Of a stretch of 24,307 nucleotides of DNA, positions 14,390 to 22,339 are shown one piece after another. This DNA comes from an uncultured Collinsella sp. Lineage in GTDB: Bacteria > Actinomycetota > Coriobacteriia > Coriobacteriales > Coriobacteriaceae. The first letter of the stretch is position 1, and every line of letters begins with the position of its first letter. Location of the stretch: positions 1 through 24,307 of the forward strand of contig CATZRJ010000030.1 of assembly GCA_958423535.1 (NCBI GenBank), read 5' to 3'. The position numbers and the translations under genes were made by a program. The notes beneath the pieces are model-generated. The model was given only the letters and a program-made list of their open reading frames with translations. It was not told the origin of the DNA and did no database searches.

Positions 14390-14626
14390 ATAGCGCAGCT
14401 TCGGGATGTGCAGCGTCAGCGCGCCGGCGCAGGTTGCGAGCGACCTCTCACGGTAGCCGTCGCGGCTGTTCGTCCCGCCTCCGCACGGCTGGTCGTCCAC
14501 GGCGACCAGCTAATCGTTCACGACTTCATTGGTGACGCGCCTGAGCAAGTCGTGCATGTTGATGGCGCCGCCGTCGAACCAGGGCATGGCGAGCATGTCC
14601 AGCGTCGAGTCAAAGAAGATTTGCGT
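14381..14626 (-). pseudogene. N-terminal fragment of an IS256-family transposase
   Basis: The translation gives 'FFDSTLDMLAMPWFDGGAIN', a stop (TAG at 14510-14512), then 'DQPCGGGTNSRDGYRERSLA' and 'GALTLHIPKLRYGNF'. This is the standard N-terminal region of IS256-type DDE transposases. The expected ATG before 'QIFFDS' reads ACG (14624-14626), with a plausible GAAGAGG upstream. The catalytic domain is absent because the sequence changes into ugd at 14381-14389. It is clearly a dead remnant that marks an old insertion. Confidence 0.78.
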
Positions 14627-14787
14627 AGCGGTCCTCTTCCTTTCCTAGAACCAGCTGTTGTGGTGATTTCCGAATCTAGGACGAGGGCCGATCTTCATTA
14701 AGCGGACACAAGGGCGTCACCTTACACCAACACTTCCGACGCGATCGGCAGCGCACCTTCGGCGTCGAGTTCGACGCCGGTGTAAAC

Positions 14788-14830
14788 CGCATGATGTAGC
14801 AAGCCCGAGAAGGACCTGCTACATCATGCG
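14788..14830. repeat. Inverted repeat with 14-bp arms
   Basis: CGCATGATGTAGCA (14788-14801) and its exact complement (14817-14830) flank 15 bases. A second palindrome, GGCGTCGA-GT-TCGACGCC (14761-14778), lies just before it. Neither is followed by a T run. They lie among IS and gene debris and may be remnants of a mobile element. Confidence 0.5.
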
Positions 14831-14835
14831 TATGA

Positions 14836-14961
14836 CTCATTGGCGATTGCCTTCTAAATGCGCTGAAGCAAATAGAATCCGAGGAAACAGAAAAACGTAA
14901 GCTGCATTTCATTGCTAGCGTTCTCGAATCCTATATGCCCGAAATCATCGACGCCCTATGA
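14836..14961 (+). pseudogene. Plus-strand coding remnant
   Basis: This is the only part of the window where the plus strand looks coding. The frame gives 'LLNALKQIESEETEKRKLHF' and then 'IASVLESYMPEIIDAL' before TGA. It has no start codon. The same frame continues upstream across two stops into another protein-like stretch ('GVTLHQHFRRDRQRTFGVEF', about 14703-14762). I do not recognise the family. It is probably a fragment of an inserted element. Confidence 0.3.
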
Positions 14962-15047
14962 AATATGCCAATCGCGTCCAAGAGACCAAAGTACGAGGCA
15001 AGAGTAAGGCGGTTATCGCAAAAATGAATGCTGTCTATACCGAATAA
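14958..15047 (+). CDS. 29-aa ORF overlapping the end of the remnant
   Basis: It starts at an ATG that overlaps the TGA of the preceding plus-strand frame (ATGA) and encodes 'MKYANRVQETKVRGKSKAVI' plus nine residues. The overlap and the Lys/Arg-rich content suggest it was once the second gene of a coupled pair, now truncated. No family is recognised. It could also be chance. Confidence 0.25.
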   Translation: MKYANRVQETKVRGKSKAVIAKMNAVYTE

Positions 15048-15085
15048 CGAATTAGTTGCGAGAGCCTTTTATCTACCGCAACGTC

Positions 15086-16111
15086 TCAGGGCAGTTTGGC
15101 CGTCACCTTCCACCGCTTTAGCACGATGCTAATCGCCAAACTCACAGTGAGGGATATGAAAAACAGCGTCACAACCATCGCCAAAGGCGGAACACCAGGT
15201 ACGTTGATGAGGCTCAGCAGAATCCAGTCAACCTGCTGGTGAAACAGGTACACTCCGAAGCTGTGTTTCTCGAATAGGCTTCCGTGAACCTTCTCTATCA
15301 GCCACTCGGCGTGTCCGAAGATCGACAGGAGTACAAGCGGACACACAAGCCTCAAAATAAACAGCAGGACTTTCGAGGCGGCCCCGAGAGCCCCCCCCGA
15401 GGCGCTGCAGACGTACCACGCCACGAACAGTACGACATCGGCTGCAAATAGCGCTGCGGGCTTTATTCGCCAGAAGCGAGACATGTCGGTCTGTCTCAGC
15501 AACACGCCGAGTAGGAAGCACGGGAAGTAGTCGAGGGCCCGTGCCACTTGAAACGGGTCGAGAGGCATCGCGTATACGGCGCGTGCGAAGATATAAGCAA
15601 CGATAGCCGATACTAACAGCGTCGGCCATTTACACAATAAGACCGGCCTAATGCACAACGTCAGCTCGACAAACGCAAACATCCAGAACAACGCCAGCAG
15701 GAACCACAGCTGCGAGGGGTTATTGCCGAGAACGAACGCCTCGACAGTCGAGACGGGACCTTAAAAGAAACAGTAGACAGGACCCGCCCACACGACGCCA
15801 ACGAAGAGGTAAGGCACGAGCAGGCGTTTGGCTTTCTTCTTGAGAACTACGCACGCATCGTCATATTTGTCCGTCTCCATCTTGATGTACGTCCAAATGT
15901 AGCCGGAGACAAGAAGAAACAGCGACACATGCATGGTGGAGAGCCACTGAACAAATACGCCCAGCGCGGGGCACGGCGTAGCGGGCTCGCCGAACCAGAC
16001 CCCGCCGTAGATAGCGCATGCATGATACAAGACAATGACGAGCATCGCCAGCGCCTTCACGGGTCCCGTGAGTTCAAGCTCCCGCTCCTTGGTCATCGCA
16101 AACTCACCCAC
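15086..16111 (-). pseudogene. Membrane acyltransferase (acyltransferase-3 family), in-frame TAA
   Basis: Two ORFs (16111-15761 and 15691-15086) share one frame, with a single TAA at 15761-15763. Reading through the stop gives a continuous acyltransferase-3 protein of about 341 residues. It has 'VKALAMLVIVLYHACAIYGG' with the typical early His in helix 1, 'LLVSGYIWTYI', then after the stop 'NPSQLWFLLALFWMF' and further helices to 'SFGVYLFHQQVDWILL'. These enzymes O-acetylate surface glycans, and the gene follows the flippase, so it would decorate the polysaccharide. The GTG at 16111 overlaps the flippase stop by 8 bases; an ATG at 16096 is an alternative. A G8 tract (15391-15398) lies in the second half. 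With the TAA the protein ends after about three helices and should be inactive. Confidence 0.75.
15391..15398. repeat. G8 homopolymer in the acyltransferase gene
   Basis: Eight consecutive C on the plus strand (G on the coding strand) lie in the codons for 'ASGGALG'. The present length keeps the frame open. A change of one base would truncate the protein. Such tracts are typical contingency sites, but variation here is inferred only. Confidence 0.5.
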
Positions 16112-17531
16112 GCCCGCGCCTCTTTCTCGCCCCCGTCATAACCAGCCTTACGCCGTCTCTATCACACCATAGGTATGCGACCAGCATCAGCAGAACCACA
16201 GGCCAGCTCCACGCGTCCAAAAACCACGACGCCGTCATGAACCCTGCGGTAATCAAGGCCTCCGAAACACAGAAGTGCGCCACGGGATTTCCAAACCTGC
16301 GCGATAGGATTAGCTCGAAAGCCAGGTCGCGCAGCGCCACCGAGGCCACAATCCCGCATGTCGCCAGCTCCACACTCGCCAAGCCAACGATGCTCGCAAG
16401 GGCCAGCACCGCGTTCAAGATCATGGCAGCAACGTTCACCGTGCACAGTGTCCCCTCGCGTCGCCCCATCTTAAGGTAGGTATTGAACAGCAGGTTCGCC
16501 TTGCAGCTATAGACACACAGAGGCATAGTAAGCGCCAGGTACACTAGGCTCTTGCTGTATGCCGGAAGCCACAGCCCCAGCACCAGTTTCGCAGGCACAT
16601 AGAGAAGGTACGCACAGGGAAGAGCCGTGTGCAACAGCAGCCTAATGGCAAGGTACTTCTCCCTCCGCCCCTCGGCGTCCAAACGCTTGAGCACGGGGAA
16701 TGCCACCATTGACACTTGCCCGATAAAACCCAGAACGAAGTTCGTCAACGAGAAGGACAGTGACAACTTGCCAAAGGCCGCAAGCCCAAGTTGCCAGTCT
16801 GTCAACATACGAGTGAAGCCAACAATCAGCGAGTCGGCGTAGTAGGCGACCATGACTTTCAGACCTGCCCGTACGTCAGTGGCGCATGTGCGCAGCACGC
16901 CCTTGAACGCGGCCTTGCTGCGTAGGGTGCTCCTAGCGCAGATGAGTACATACAGAAACGCCAACGCCTGGCAGGCTATGTAGCCCAAGATAAACGGCAG
17001 CGATGAGTCAACGCCCGCGAGGAGAACCGTCATCATGAACGCGACGAATAGTCCCTTGGAGAACAGGTCGGCGAGTGATGAGATACGCGTGAGGTTCGTG
17101 CATTGGAACACGTAGCGCAGACACTGGGTCAGGTTTGTGAGCAATCCGAAAAAAACGCACAGCGCGAGCACGAGGGACCGGTATGGTTCGAAGCCAGCGG
17201 CGAGGACGGCGGCCAGGCAACAGGCAGCAACTAACAGCTGCGAGGCTGCGACGACACACTGCTGCGCCTTCAACTCCCCGTGATTGACCTCCGAGTAGCG
17301 CTTTCCGCCGAGACGCAGGTAAATGCCGTCATTGAGTCCAAGCAGGGCAAACCCAGAGTAAGATGAGTACAGCAAGAACAGCTGCCAGTACGCGTAGTCC
17401 TCCACGCCCAAAAACTTGGGAAGCACCAGGGACGTCAGAATGCTTGAGAGCAGGCCTATCCCCTGAGCTACAACGGCGTATGCCAGGTTGCCGGCGATAC
17501 CTCCCCGCTCCTCGGTTGAAAAAATGCTCAT
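16104..17531 (-). CDS. wzx: Wzx-type polysaccharide flippase
   Basis: The protein of about 475 residues consists almost entirely of hydrophobic helices (12-14 predicted by eye). It begins 'GGIAGNLAYAVVAQGIGLLS' and then 'VLPKFLGVEDYAYWQL', the usual opening of the polysaccharide transport (MATE-like) family. Such proteins move lipid-linked repeat units across the cytoplasmic membrane. I prefer the ATG at 17531. The frame extends to a GTG at 17567, only 6 bases after the upstream glycosyltransferase, but neither start has a strong ribosome binding site. The gene runs into the acyltransferase with an 8-base overlap. With the polymerase two genes upstream it points to a Wzx/Wzy-dependent pathway. 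The gene looks intact. Confidence 0.85.
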   Translation of the reverse strand: MSIFSTEERGGIAGNLAYAVVAQGIGLLSSILTSLVLPKFLGVEDYAYWQLFLLYSSYSGFALLGLNDGIYLRLGGKRYSEVNHGELKAQQCVVAASQLLVAACCLAAVLAAGFEPYRSLVLALCVFFGLLTNLTQCLRYVFQCTNLTRISSLADLFSKGLFVAFMMTVLLAGVDSSLPFILGYIACQALAFLYVLICARSTLRSKAAFKGVLRTCATDVRAGLKVMVAYYADSLIVGFTRMLTDWQLGLAAFGKLSLSFSLTNFVLGFIGQVSMVAFPVLKRLDAEGRREKYLAIRLLLHTALPCAYLLYVPAKLVLGLWLPAYSKSLVYLALTMPLCVYSCKANLLFNTYLKMGRREGTLCTVNVAAMILNAVLALASIVGLASVELATCGIVASVALRDLAFELILSRRFGNPVAHFCVSEALITAGFMTASWFLDAWSWPVVLLMLVAYLWCDRDGVRLVMTGARKRRGRG

Positions 17532-17573
17532 CAAATCTAAATCCAATTCTGTAGGCGCGCCAAACACGCGGTT

Positions 17574-18584
17574 TCAGAAACTGCGGCCGAGTATCCTTCG
17601 CCCCAAGTGCGAGGCCTCAGTCACAAAGAGAAGCCTCGAGAGGCTACCAGCAAGCACGGAGCCCAGGATGCCCCGCTGGTCGGCCCTCATGTGCCCCACC
17701 CCTCGGGTGACGTCAGGCGACAACTCCGAAAGAGATGCTCTCACCTGCGTAAGCTCGCACCTGGATACCTCCTTCCCGAGGGCAGGCGCCGTGTCTGCCA
17801 GCATTTTGGAAAGACTCACGTAGAGCCGCAGCACACCGCCCATCGCCTCGTCGCCCATCCCCCAGCGCCCGCCGTACTCCAGCAGCCTTTTCGCCACACG
17901 CTCAGTGTCATCGATATAGGAGTTCTTAAAACCAGCTGTACTGCTAGCCTCGTTGGGCCTGTAAAAATACAGAATGTCCTCGATACGCGCGAATGAGCCT
18001 GCAGCGTCAACTATAGGGAGCAGCTGGAGAAGGTCCTCGGCAAGCATGAGCCTCGCGTACGCCCCATAGGCTGCGTCCACGTCTATGCGGCAAAGCCGTA
18101 TAGCTTTGCCCCATAGACTGTTCGAGAGGCCGGCGCAGACAGCCTTCTCGAACAGCCTATAGTCTTCGCCGCCGTAAAAACCTTCGGGCAGGAAGGTAAG
18201 ATCATCCTTCGTGGAGAAGTCCTCGCGGCGCGAGAACCGGAAGGACACGATGTCGGCGCCGGTCTCGTCGATACAGCGCGAGATGGTCTCCAACGCGTCA
18301 GCACGAAGCGCGTCATCGGCGTCAAGGAATACCACATACTCGCCCTGGCAATGAGACAATCCTCTTCTTCTTGCAAGAAGAAGACCTTGGTTCTCGCCGT
18401 GCAGGACCCGGACTCCCCCACGTCCGACAGCATACTCATCAGCGATGGTGCCAGAGTTATCCGTAGAGCCGTCGTCGACAATAACCAGCTCGTAGTCGCC
18501 GAAGGTCTGATCAGCAACGGTTTCAAGGCATGACGGCAGGTACTTCTCCCCGTTGTAAACGGGAACAACGATCGAAAAGCGCAT
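17574..18584 (-). CDS. Glycosyltransferase family 2
   Basis: A typical GT-A fold starts 'MRFSIVVPVYNGEKYLPSCL'. 'VIVDDGSTD' follows near 36-43 and the metal-binding 'FLDADDAL' near 86-93. The C-terminal 220 residues are less conserved and probably set the acceptor. I start it at the ATG at 18584, behind GGGGGA. It overlaps the polymerase stop by one base (TGATG), so the two are translationally coupled. It adds one sugar to the undecaprenyl-linked repeat unit on the cytoplasmic side. Donor and linkage cannot be told from sequence. All key residues are present. Confidence 0.88.
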   Translation of the reverse strand: MRFSIVVPVYNGEKYLPSCLETVADQTFGDYELVIVDDGSTDNSGTIADEYAVGRGGVRVLHGENQGLLLARRRGLSHCQGEYVVFLDADDALRADALETISRCIDETGADIVSFRFSRREDFSTKDDLTFLPEGFYGGEDYRLFEKAVCAGLSNSLWGKAIRLCRIDVDAAYGAYARLMLAEDLLQLLPIVDAAGSFARIEDILYFYRPNEASSTAGFKNSYIDDTERVAKRLLEYGGRWGMGDEAMGGVLRLYVSLSKMLADTAPALGKEVSRCELTQVRASLSELSPDVTRGVGHMRADQRGILGSVLAGSLSRLLFVTEASHLGRRILGRSF

Positions 18585-19774
18585 CAGCAAATCCCCCTTT
18601 TAGCAAATAAATGACCTCCATGAGTCACCTTATGTGCAGGAGACGCCGAATCTCCATCAACCCCCAAAGCAAGCGAGCGGGTCCCCGAATAGCTGGCCAG
18701 AAAAATGCAAAGAGCAAAGACTAGCTCGGTGTAACCCGAGAACCCGTTGAAGAAGGCGCACCACAGGAACAGAGCGACCGCGACGTAGCCGTAGAGACCA
18801 GCTCCGCAGTGGGTAAAGGAGCGCACAACGTACACGACGTAAAGAACCAACCCCACAACCCCATAGGAGATAAGGAAAGAAAGGAAGTCGTTGTGGGTGC
18901 CGACCGCCAGCATAGAATGTTCCGCAATCATCCCAACGCCAGCGCCGAATGTCTTGTTAAGCGCCGAAAGCCCGTTGAACATGGAAATGTAATAAGCCCA
19001 AATCTGGTCCCTGCCGTTAGAAAAGGAGGAGTCGCTACCCTCCAAGTTACTATTCTTCTCGAACATGGCGGTCGAGGAAAGCGCCGGCAGAACCGACACG
19101 ACGACGACAACGGCAGCAATAACGAGAAGAATGCCCCTGAGCCTACGGTCGATGTGCTTGGTCGCCGAGAGGAGTTGCACGAGGTAAGTTGCGCTGCCGG
19201 CAATCGTAATGGTCCTAGCACCCGTCATGAGGAGGGCGAATAACAGACCTGTCGAAACCAGAAGACGCACGAAAACGCGACCATCATAGCGCTTCAAATC
19301 GTACCCCACGAGCGCAATAAGCAAAGTAATGAGCGCTGCGGTCTCATGCTGACTAGAAAACGTCATCTGGAACGTCCTCACACCCCAAAGCTCCTGATAC
19401 GAGGAGGGTATGACTAGCGAAATCAAAACATAAAGCGACGACAAGTACGTCAACGCCCTTACCGCGACAGCTGACTTCCCTTCCAGAGGAAACATAGGCA
19501 ACCGCTTAATGGCCATGAGCGCAAACAAGCACACGAACAGCTTGTTGAATTGCCCCACCATGGTGCCTGCGGTCGCCCCAGTGAGAAGACTAATGCCGAT
19601 GCTTAACACGAAGTAGCAAAGGGCGATAATCTCGAAGCGGCCGAACCGCAGATTGCCCTTTGCGCAATCCCTAATAAAGCAAGCGAAAAACGCCAAGCTA
19701 AAAAGGTAGGTGAACCCATTGACATATTGATTGACCAGCTGAAAGAAAGGTCGGATGAGCATAAAGAGCTCCAT
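18584..19774 (-). CDS. wzy: Wzy-type polysaccharide polymerase / O-antigen ligase family
   Basis: This 396-aa membrane protein has about 10-12 hydrophobic helices. A large extracytoplasmic loop between helices contains 'FGAGVGMIAEHSMLAVGTHND', followed by 'FLSFLISYGVVGLVLYVVYV', the His-Asn-Asp pattern of the O-antigen ligase/polymerase family. 'LMTGARTITIAG' matches the family's earlier arginine loop. I use the ATG at 19774, which overlaps the preceding stop by one base (TAATG) behind GAGGGG. The TTG at 19783 is less likely. The protein would join exported repeat units at the outer face of the membrane. Ligase function cannot be excluded. Confidence 0.82.
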   Translation of the reverse strand: MELFMLIRPFFQLVNQYVNGFTYLFSLAFFACFIRDCAKGNLRFGRFEIIALCYFVLSIGISLLTGATAGTMVGQFNKLFVCLFALMAIKRLPMFPLEGKSAVAVRALTYLSSLYVLISLVIPSSYQELWGVRTFQMTFSSQHETAALITLLIALVGYDLKRYDGRVFVRLLVSTGLLFALLMTGARTITIAGSATYLVQLLSATKHIDRRLRGILLVIAAVVVVVSVLPALSSTAMFEKNSNLEGSDSSFSNGRDQIWAYYISMFNGLSALNKTFGAGVGMIAEHSMLAVGTHNDFLSFLISYGVVGLVLYVVYVVRSFTHCGAGLYGYVAVALFLWCAFFNGFSGYTELVFALCIFLASYSGTRSLALGVDGDSASPAHKVTHGGHLFAKRGIC

Positions 19775-20889
19775 TAGCTGCAACCCCTCAAATAGCTGTA
19801 AACCTTTCTGTTCACTGAACGGAAATCATAATCGGCAGATTTAGCATATGCGGCAGACGACCGCTCGCCGTAACAGTTCGCGACAACACGCACCGCCCGC
19901 TCAATAGACCCCGCCGTCCCGTCCGTCTTTTCGGTAACAACCCCAAACGGTGCGACGGCAGCTATCCAGCCCACATCCGTACTCACGACCGGCATCCCCA
20001 TGCCCATCGCCTCAAGAATGGTCATCGGCACGCCCTCATGGGTCGAGTTCATAACCAACATATCGGCCTCGCGCATCTGGCGGCGCACATCCTCTGTCCC
20101 CAGGCTCCCCTTAAAGTAAGTCTTGCGATAGGCCAGCGCCTCGAGACGCTCTCGCTCCTCACCGTCGCCCACGACCGTAAGGGACTCCACCTCGGGCAAA
20201 GTTTCAGCCGCCTCGATGATGGGCCCGATATTCTTCACGGCCGAGAGCCTTCCCACAAATAGCAGCCTCACAGCCTTAGGGTCGAAGTCGCGTTCGGTCT
20301 CCTCACGGTGGTCGATAGAGTTCAAAACTATGTGTACATCGTCGTTCAGATGCCCATAGTCTGCCTTAGTCCCCTCGTCCAGAACCAACAGCCGATCCGC
20401 CTTCTTTATAACCCACTTCAGGTAGCCTTGAAAGGCATCTGCAAGCCAACTCTTCTTATAGAAACGCAGGTTATCCTTCATATTCAGGAAGCTGCCATGC
20501 GACATTACGACACATCTGCCACGACCGAGAACCTTTACGGGGCCGAACGCCTCAGGCGTGTGTATGAAGTTGACGTCACCTTTTTTAAGGCCGATCTTCG
20601 GAACGTATTTCAAAAGCCCCTTCGCGAATCGCATACGCAGAGACCCCTGCACATGCGCGAGATCGGTATCCGCATAAGCCACAGGTAGAAAGCGATACGC
20701 AACGCCCCCGATCTCAACCTTGGACTCGATACCCACGGCGCTGGGATCCTTGGTAACGCCCACAAGAAGGGCGCCATGAGCCGCCAAGGGCTCCTCCTCT
20801 GCGAGGAAGCGCAGGAAGTTACGCACGCTCGTGAGCTGGCCACCGATGGGATGGTCTTTGTAGTTAGTAGTATCGTAGAGAACTAGCAT
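19774..20889 (-). CDS. Glycosyltransferase, GT4-like (GT-B fold)
   Basis: The 371-aa protein has an N-terminal acceptor domain ('DHPIGGQLTSVRNFLRFLA' at 12-30) and a C-terminal nucleotide-sugar domain beginning 'LLFVGRLSAVKN' (209-220). The E-x7-E motif is formed by E285 and E293 in 'HEGVPMTILEAMGMGMPVV'. Its ATG at 20889 follows AAAGGGA and overlaps the end of a glycosyltransferase remnant. It overlaps the polymerase gene by one base. It appears intact. The sugar donor is not predictable. Confidence 0.87.
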   Translation of the reverse strand: MLVLYDTTNYKDHPIGGQLTSVRNFLRFLAEEEPLAAHGALLVGVTKDPSAVGIESKVEIGGVAYRFLPVAYADTDLAHVQGSLRMRFAKGLLKYVPKIGLKKGDVNFIHTPEAFGPVKVLGRGRCVVMSHGSFLNMKDNLRFYKKSWLADAFQGYLKWVIKKADRLLVLDEGTKADYGHLNDDVHIVLNSIDHREETERDFDPKAVRLLFVGRLSAVKNIGPIIEAAETLPEVESLTVVGDGEERERLEALAYRKTYFKGSLGTEDVRRQMREADMLVMNSTHEGVPMTILEAMGMGMPVVSTDVGWIAAVAPFGVVTEKTDGTAGSIERAVRVVANCYGERSSAAYAKSADYDFRSVNRKVYSYLRGCS

Positions 20890-21137
20890 GAAGTCCCTTT
20901 CAGGGTTGAAAGATCCGACAAGGCTCTGAGACCCTCATCAAGGTCTTCGACCACGATCGACGCAGGACTCGTTATTGTCTCGGCGCACCCGCCCGTGTCG
21001 TATGTCACAACGGGAGTCCCACAGGCTTCCGCTTCCAGGTTTACCGTGGGGTAGTTGTCTTCAACGGTCGGGTTGAAGAAGACATTCGCGGCGCTGTAGA
21101 TGGCCGCCAGTTGTGCGGCCGAATCAGTCCTACGCAT
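20883..21137 (-). pseudogene. Internal C-terminal-domain fragment of a GT4 glycosyltransferase
   Basis: The fragment reads 'RRTDSAAQLAAIYSAANVFF', then 'NPTVEDNYPTVNLEAEACGT' and 'VVTYDTGGCAETI'. This is the last part of the donor domain of colanic-acid-type glycosyltransferases, including its E-x7-E region. The N-terminal two thirds are missing, and the end is cut at 'STLKGTSC', where it overlaps the next gene. The ATG at 21137 overlaps the upstream gene's stop (TGATG), but the coding likeness starts before it, at the G8 tract. Either it is the relic of a lost glycosyltransferase, or it is a module that a one-base change in the G tract would fuse to the upstream gene. Confidence 0.7.
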
Positions 21138-22339
21138 CAGAACTGCAACCCCCCCCGAGCCATTTTCACGATGGTGGCCTTCAGGGTAGACATGTCGGCG
21201 GGCACCGTGATCGCGGCGGTGGGCTCGGCTATCTCAGCGCAAGCAGAGCCTTCTGCCACAACCACGGGGGTGCCGCAGGCCTGCGCCTCCGCCACCGTCA
21301 TACCGAAGGTCTCCTCGACGCCGGGGTGCACAAACACATCGGCGGCACTGTAGGCCTCAGCCAGTTTCTGGGGGCTCTCGGTCTTAGGAAGGGCGATGAG
21401 CTGTCTGGAGAGCCGCCTTATCTGTTTCTCAGAGAGCCCGACGAGGACGATTGCGTAATTTTCAGTGCTGAGCTTTTCCGCCAGCTTTTCGAAATCGCTC
21501 AAACCCTTGCGTTCAGTCCAAGGGCTCGCAACGCCTAGCACCATGAACCGCTCGCCAATACCGTACCTCTCGCGGAAGTCGCTTGGGGTGGGCTTGAAGA
21601 TGTCGGTGTCGATGGTGTTATGACGGACCTCCACCGGATAATCTTTGAGAAAGCTCTTCCCGACCAGGTCCGCGAGCCACTGTGAAGGTGTTATCAGCGT
21701 CATCCGCTCGGGCGGCACGCTCGTGAAGATGCGTTTCTTATCTTCATAGTTTCTCGAGCAGTTCGTTTTTGAAATCGTTTTGGGATAGGTGTCAAGCTGC
21801 GGGCAGCATTTCGAGTACGCGCAATGAGACTGCCATTGTGCGCACTTCACATATGTGAAGTACGCACAATGGCCCGTAAGAGCCCAGCAATCGTGCAACG
21901 TCCATTTAACCTGGCAACGATGTGAGGCGAGCCACGAAAACAGCATCTCTATGTTCACGTAATAGCCGTGTATGTTATGCAGGTGCACCACATCGGGATC
22001 GATCTCATCTAGGCGCTTGAGCAGTTTTGCGGTGTCCCGCTTAGAGTAGAAGCCCATGCGGTCATGCAAGCGTGTCATGGCGCCGTGGGAGAGGTAACCA
22101 GCCTTCGAAGCACAGCACTGCTCATGATCGCTTATCGTATTGTGGCGACGACCCCAGAAGATGTAAGAGTCAACCCCGCGCTCGATCAGCTCATGGTGAA
22201 GGTTGCGCATTATGGTACCGGTGGAACCGTTGTAAAAGCTGTTGAGCTGGACGTAGCGCAGAGGCCGTCCCAGACCTTCACCCAGAGCGAGTGCCTCATC
22301 GACGAGCGCGTCGGTCGTGAGCCCTTGGGTCTGCGACAC
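21137..22339 (-). CDS. Glycosyltransferase, GT4 / WcaC-like
   Basis: The gene starts at GTG 22339, which shares its first base with the TAG stop of the epimerase (TAGTG) and follows GGAGGAAG. The longer open frame upstream is only a shadow of the epimerase gene. The 400-aa protein has 'LNSFYNGSTGTIMRNLHHEL' (32-51), the Cys-rich 'WTLHDCWALTGHCAYF' to 'CCPQLDTYP' region (146-186), and E343-x7-E351 in 'EETFGMTVAE'. This matches colanic-acid-type GT4 enzymes. It stops at 'MARGGLQF' just after a G8 tract, about 20-25 residues short of the usual C-terminal helix. It may still be active. A 40-bp near-perfect palindrome lies inside it. Confidence 0.82.
   Translation of the reverse strand: MSQTQGLTTDALVDEALALGEGLGRPLRYVQLNSFYNGSTGTIMRNLHHELIERGVDSYIFWGRRHNTISDHEQCCASKAGYLSHGAMTRLHDRMGFYSKRDTAKLLKRLDEIDPDVVHLHNIHGYYVNIEMLFSWLASHRCQVKWTLHDCWALTGHCAYFTYVKCAQWQSHCAYSKCCPQLDTYPKTISKTNCSRNYEDKKRIFTSVPPERMTLITPSQWLADLVGKSFLKDYPVEVRHNTIDTDIFKPTPSDFRERYGIGERFMVLGVASPWTERKGLSDFEKLAEKLSTENYAIVLVGLSEKQIRRLSRQLIALPKTESPQKLAEAYSAADVFVHPGVEETFGMTVAEAQACGTPVVVAEGSACAEIAEPTAAITVPADMSTLKATIVKMARGGLQF
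21149..21156. repeat. G8 homopolymer at the glycosyltransferase/remnant junction
   Basis: Eight G on the coding strand lie five codons before the stop of the upstream glycosyltransferase. With nine G the frame would skip that stop and run through the downstream fragment to 20883 ('ARGGVAVLMRRTDS'). It is a candidate slippage site. Confidence 0.6.
21833..21872. repeat. 40-bp near-perfect palindrome inside a glycosyltransferase gene
   Basis: Nineteen of 20 base pairs match around the centre at 21852/21853, with CTTCACATATGTGAAG as the core. It encodes 'HCAYFTYVKCAQW', a conserved Cys-rich motif, so the protein constraint may account for part of the symmetry. Confidence 0.7.

Noticed and set aside
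785..15763. Stop-codon recoding (selenocysteine, pyrrolysine or an altered code) to explain the in-frame stops
   Set aside because: All three stop types are involved, intact neighbours use normal stops, and no recoding structure is apparent.
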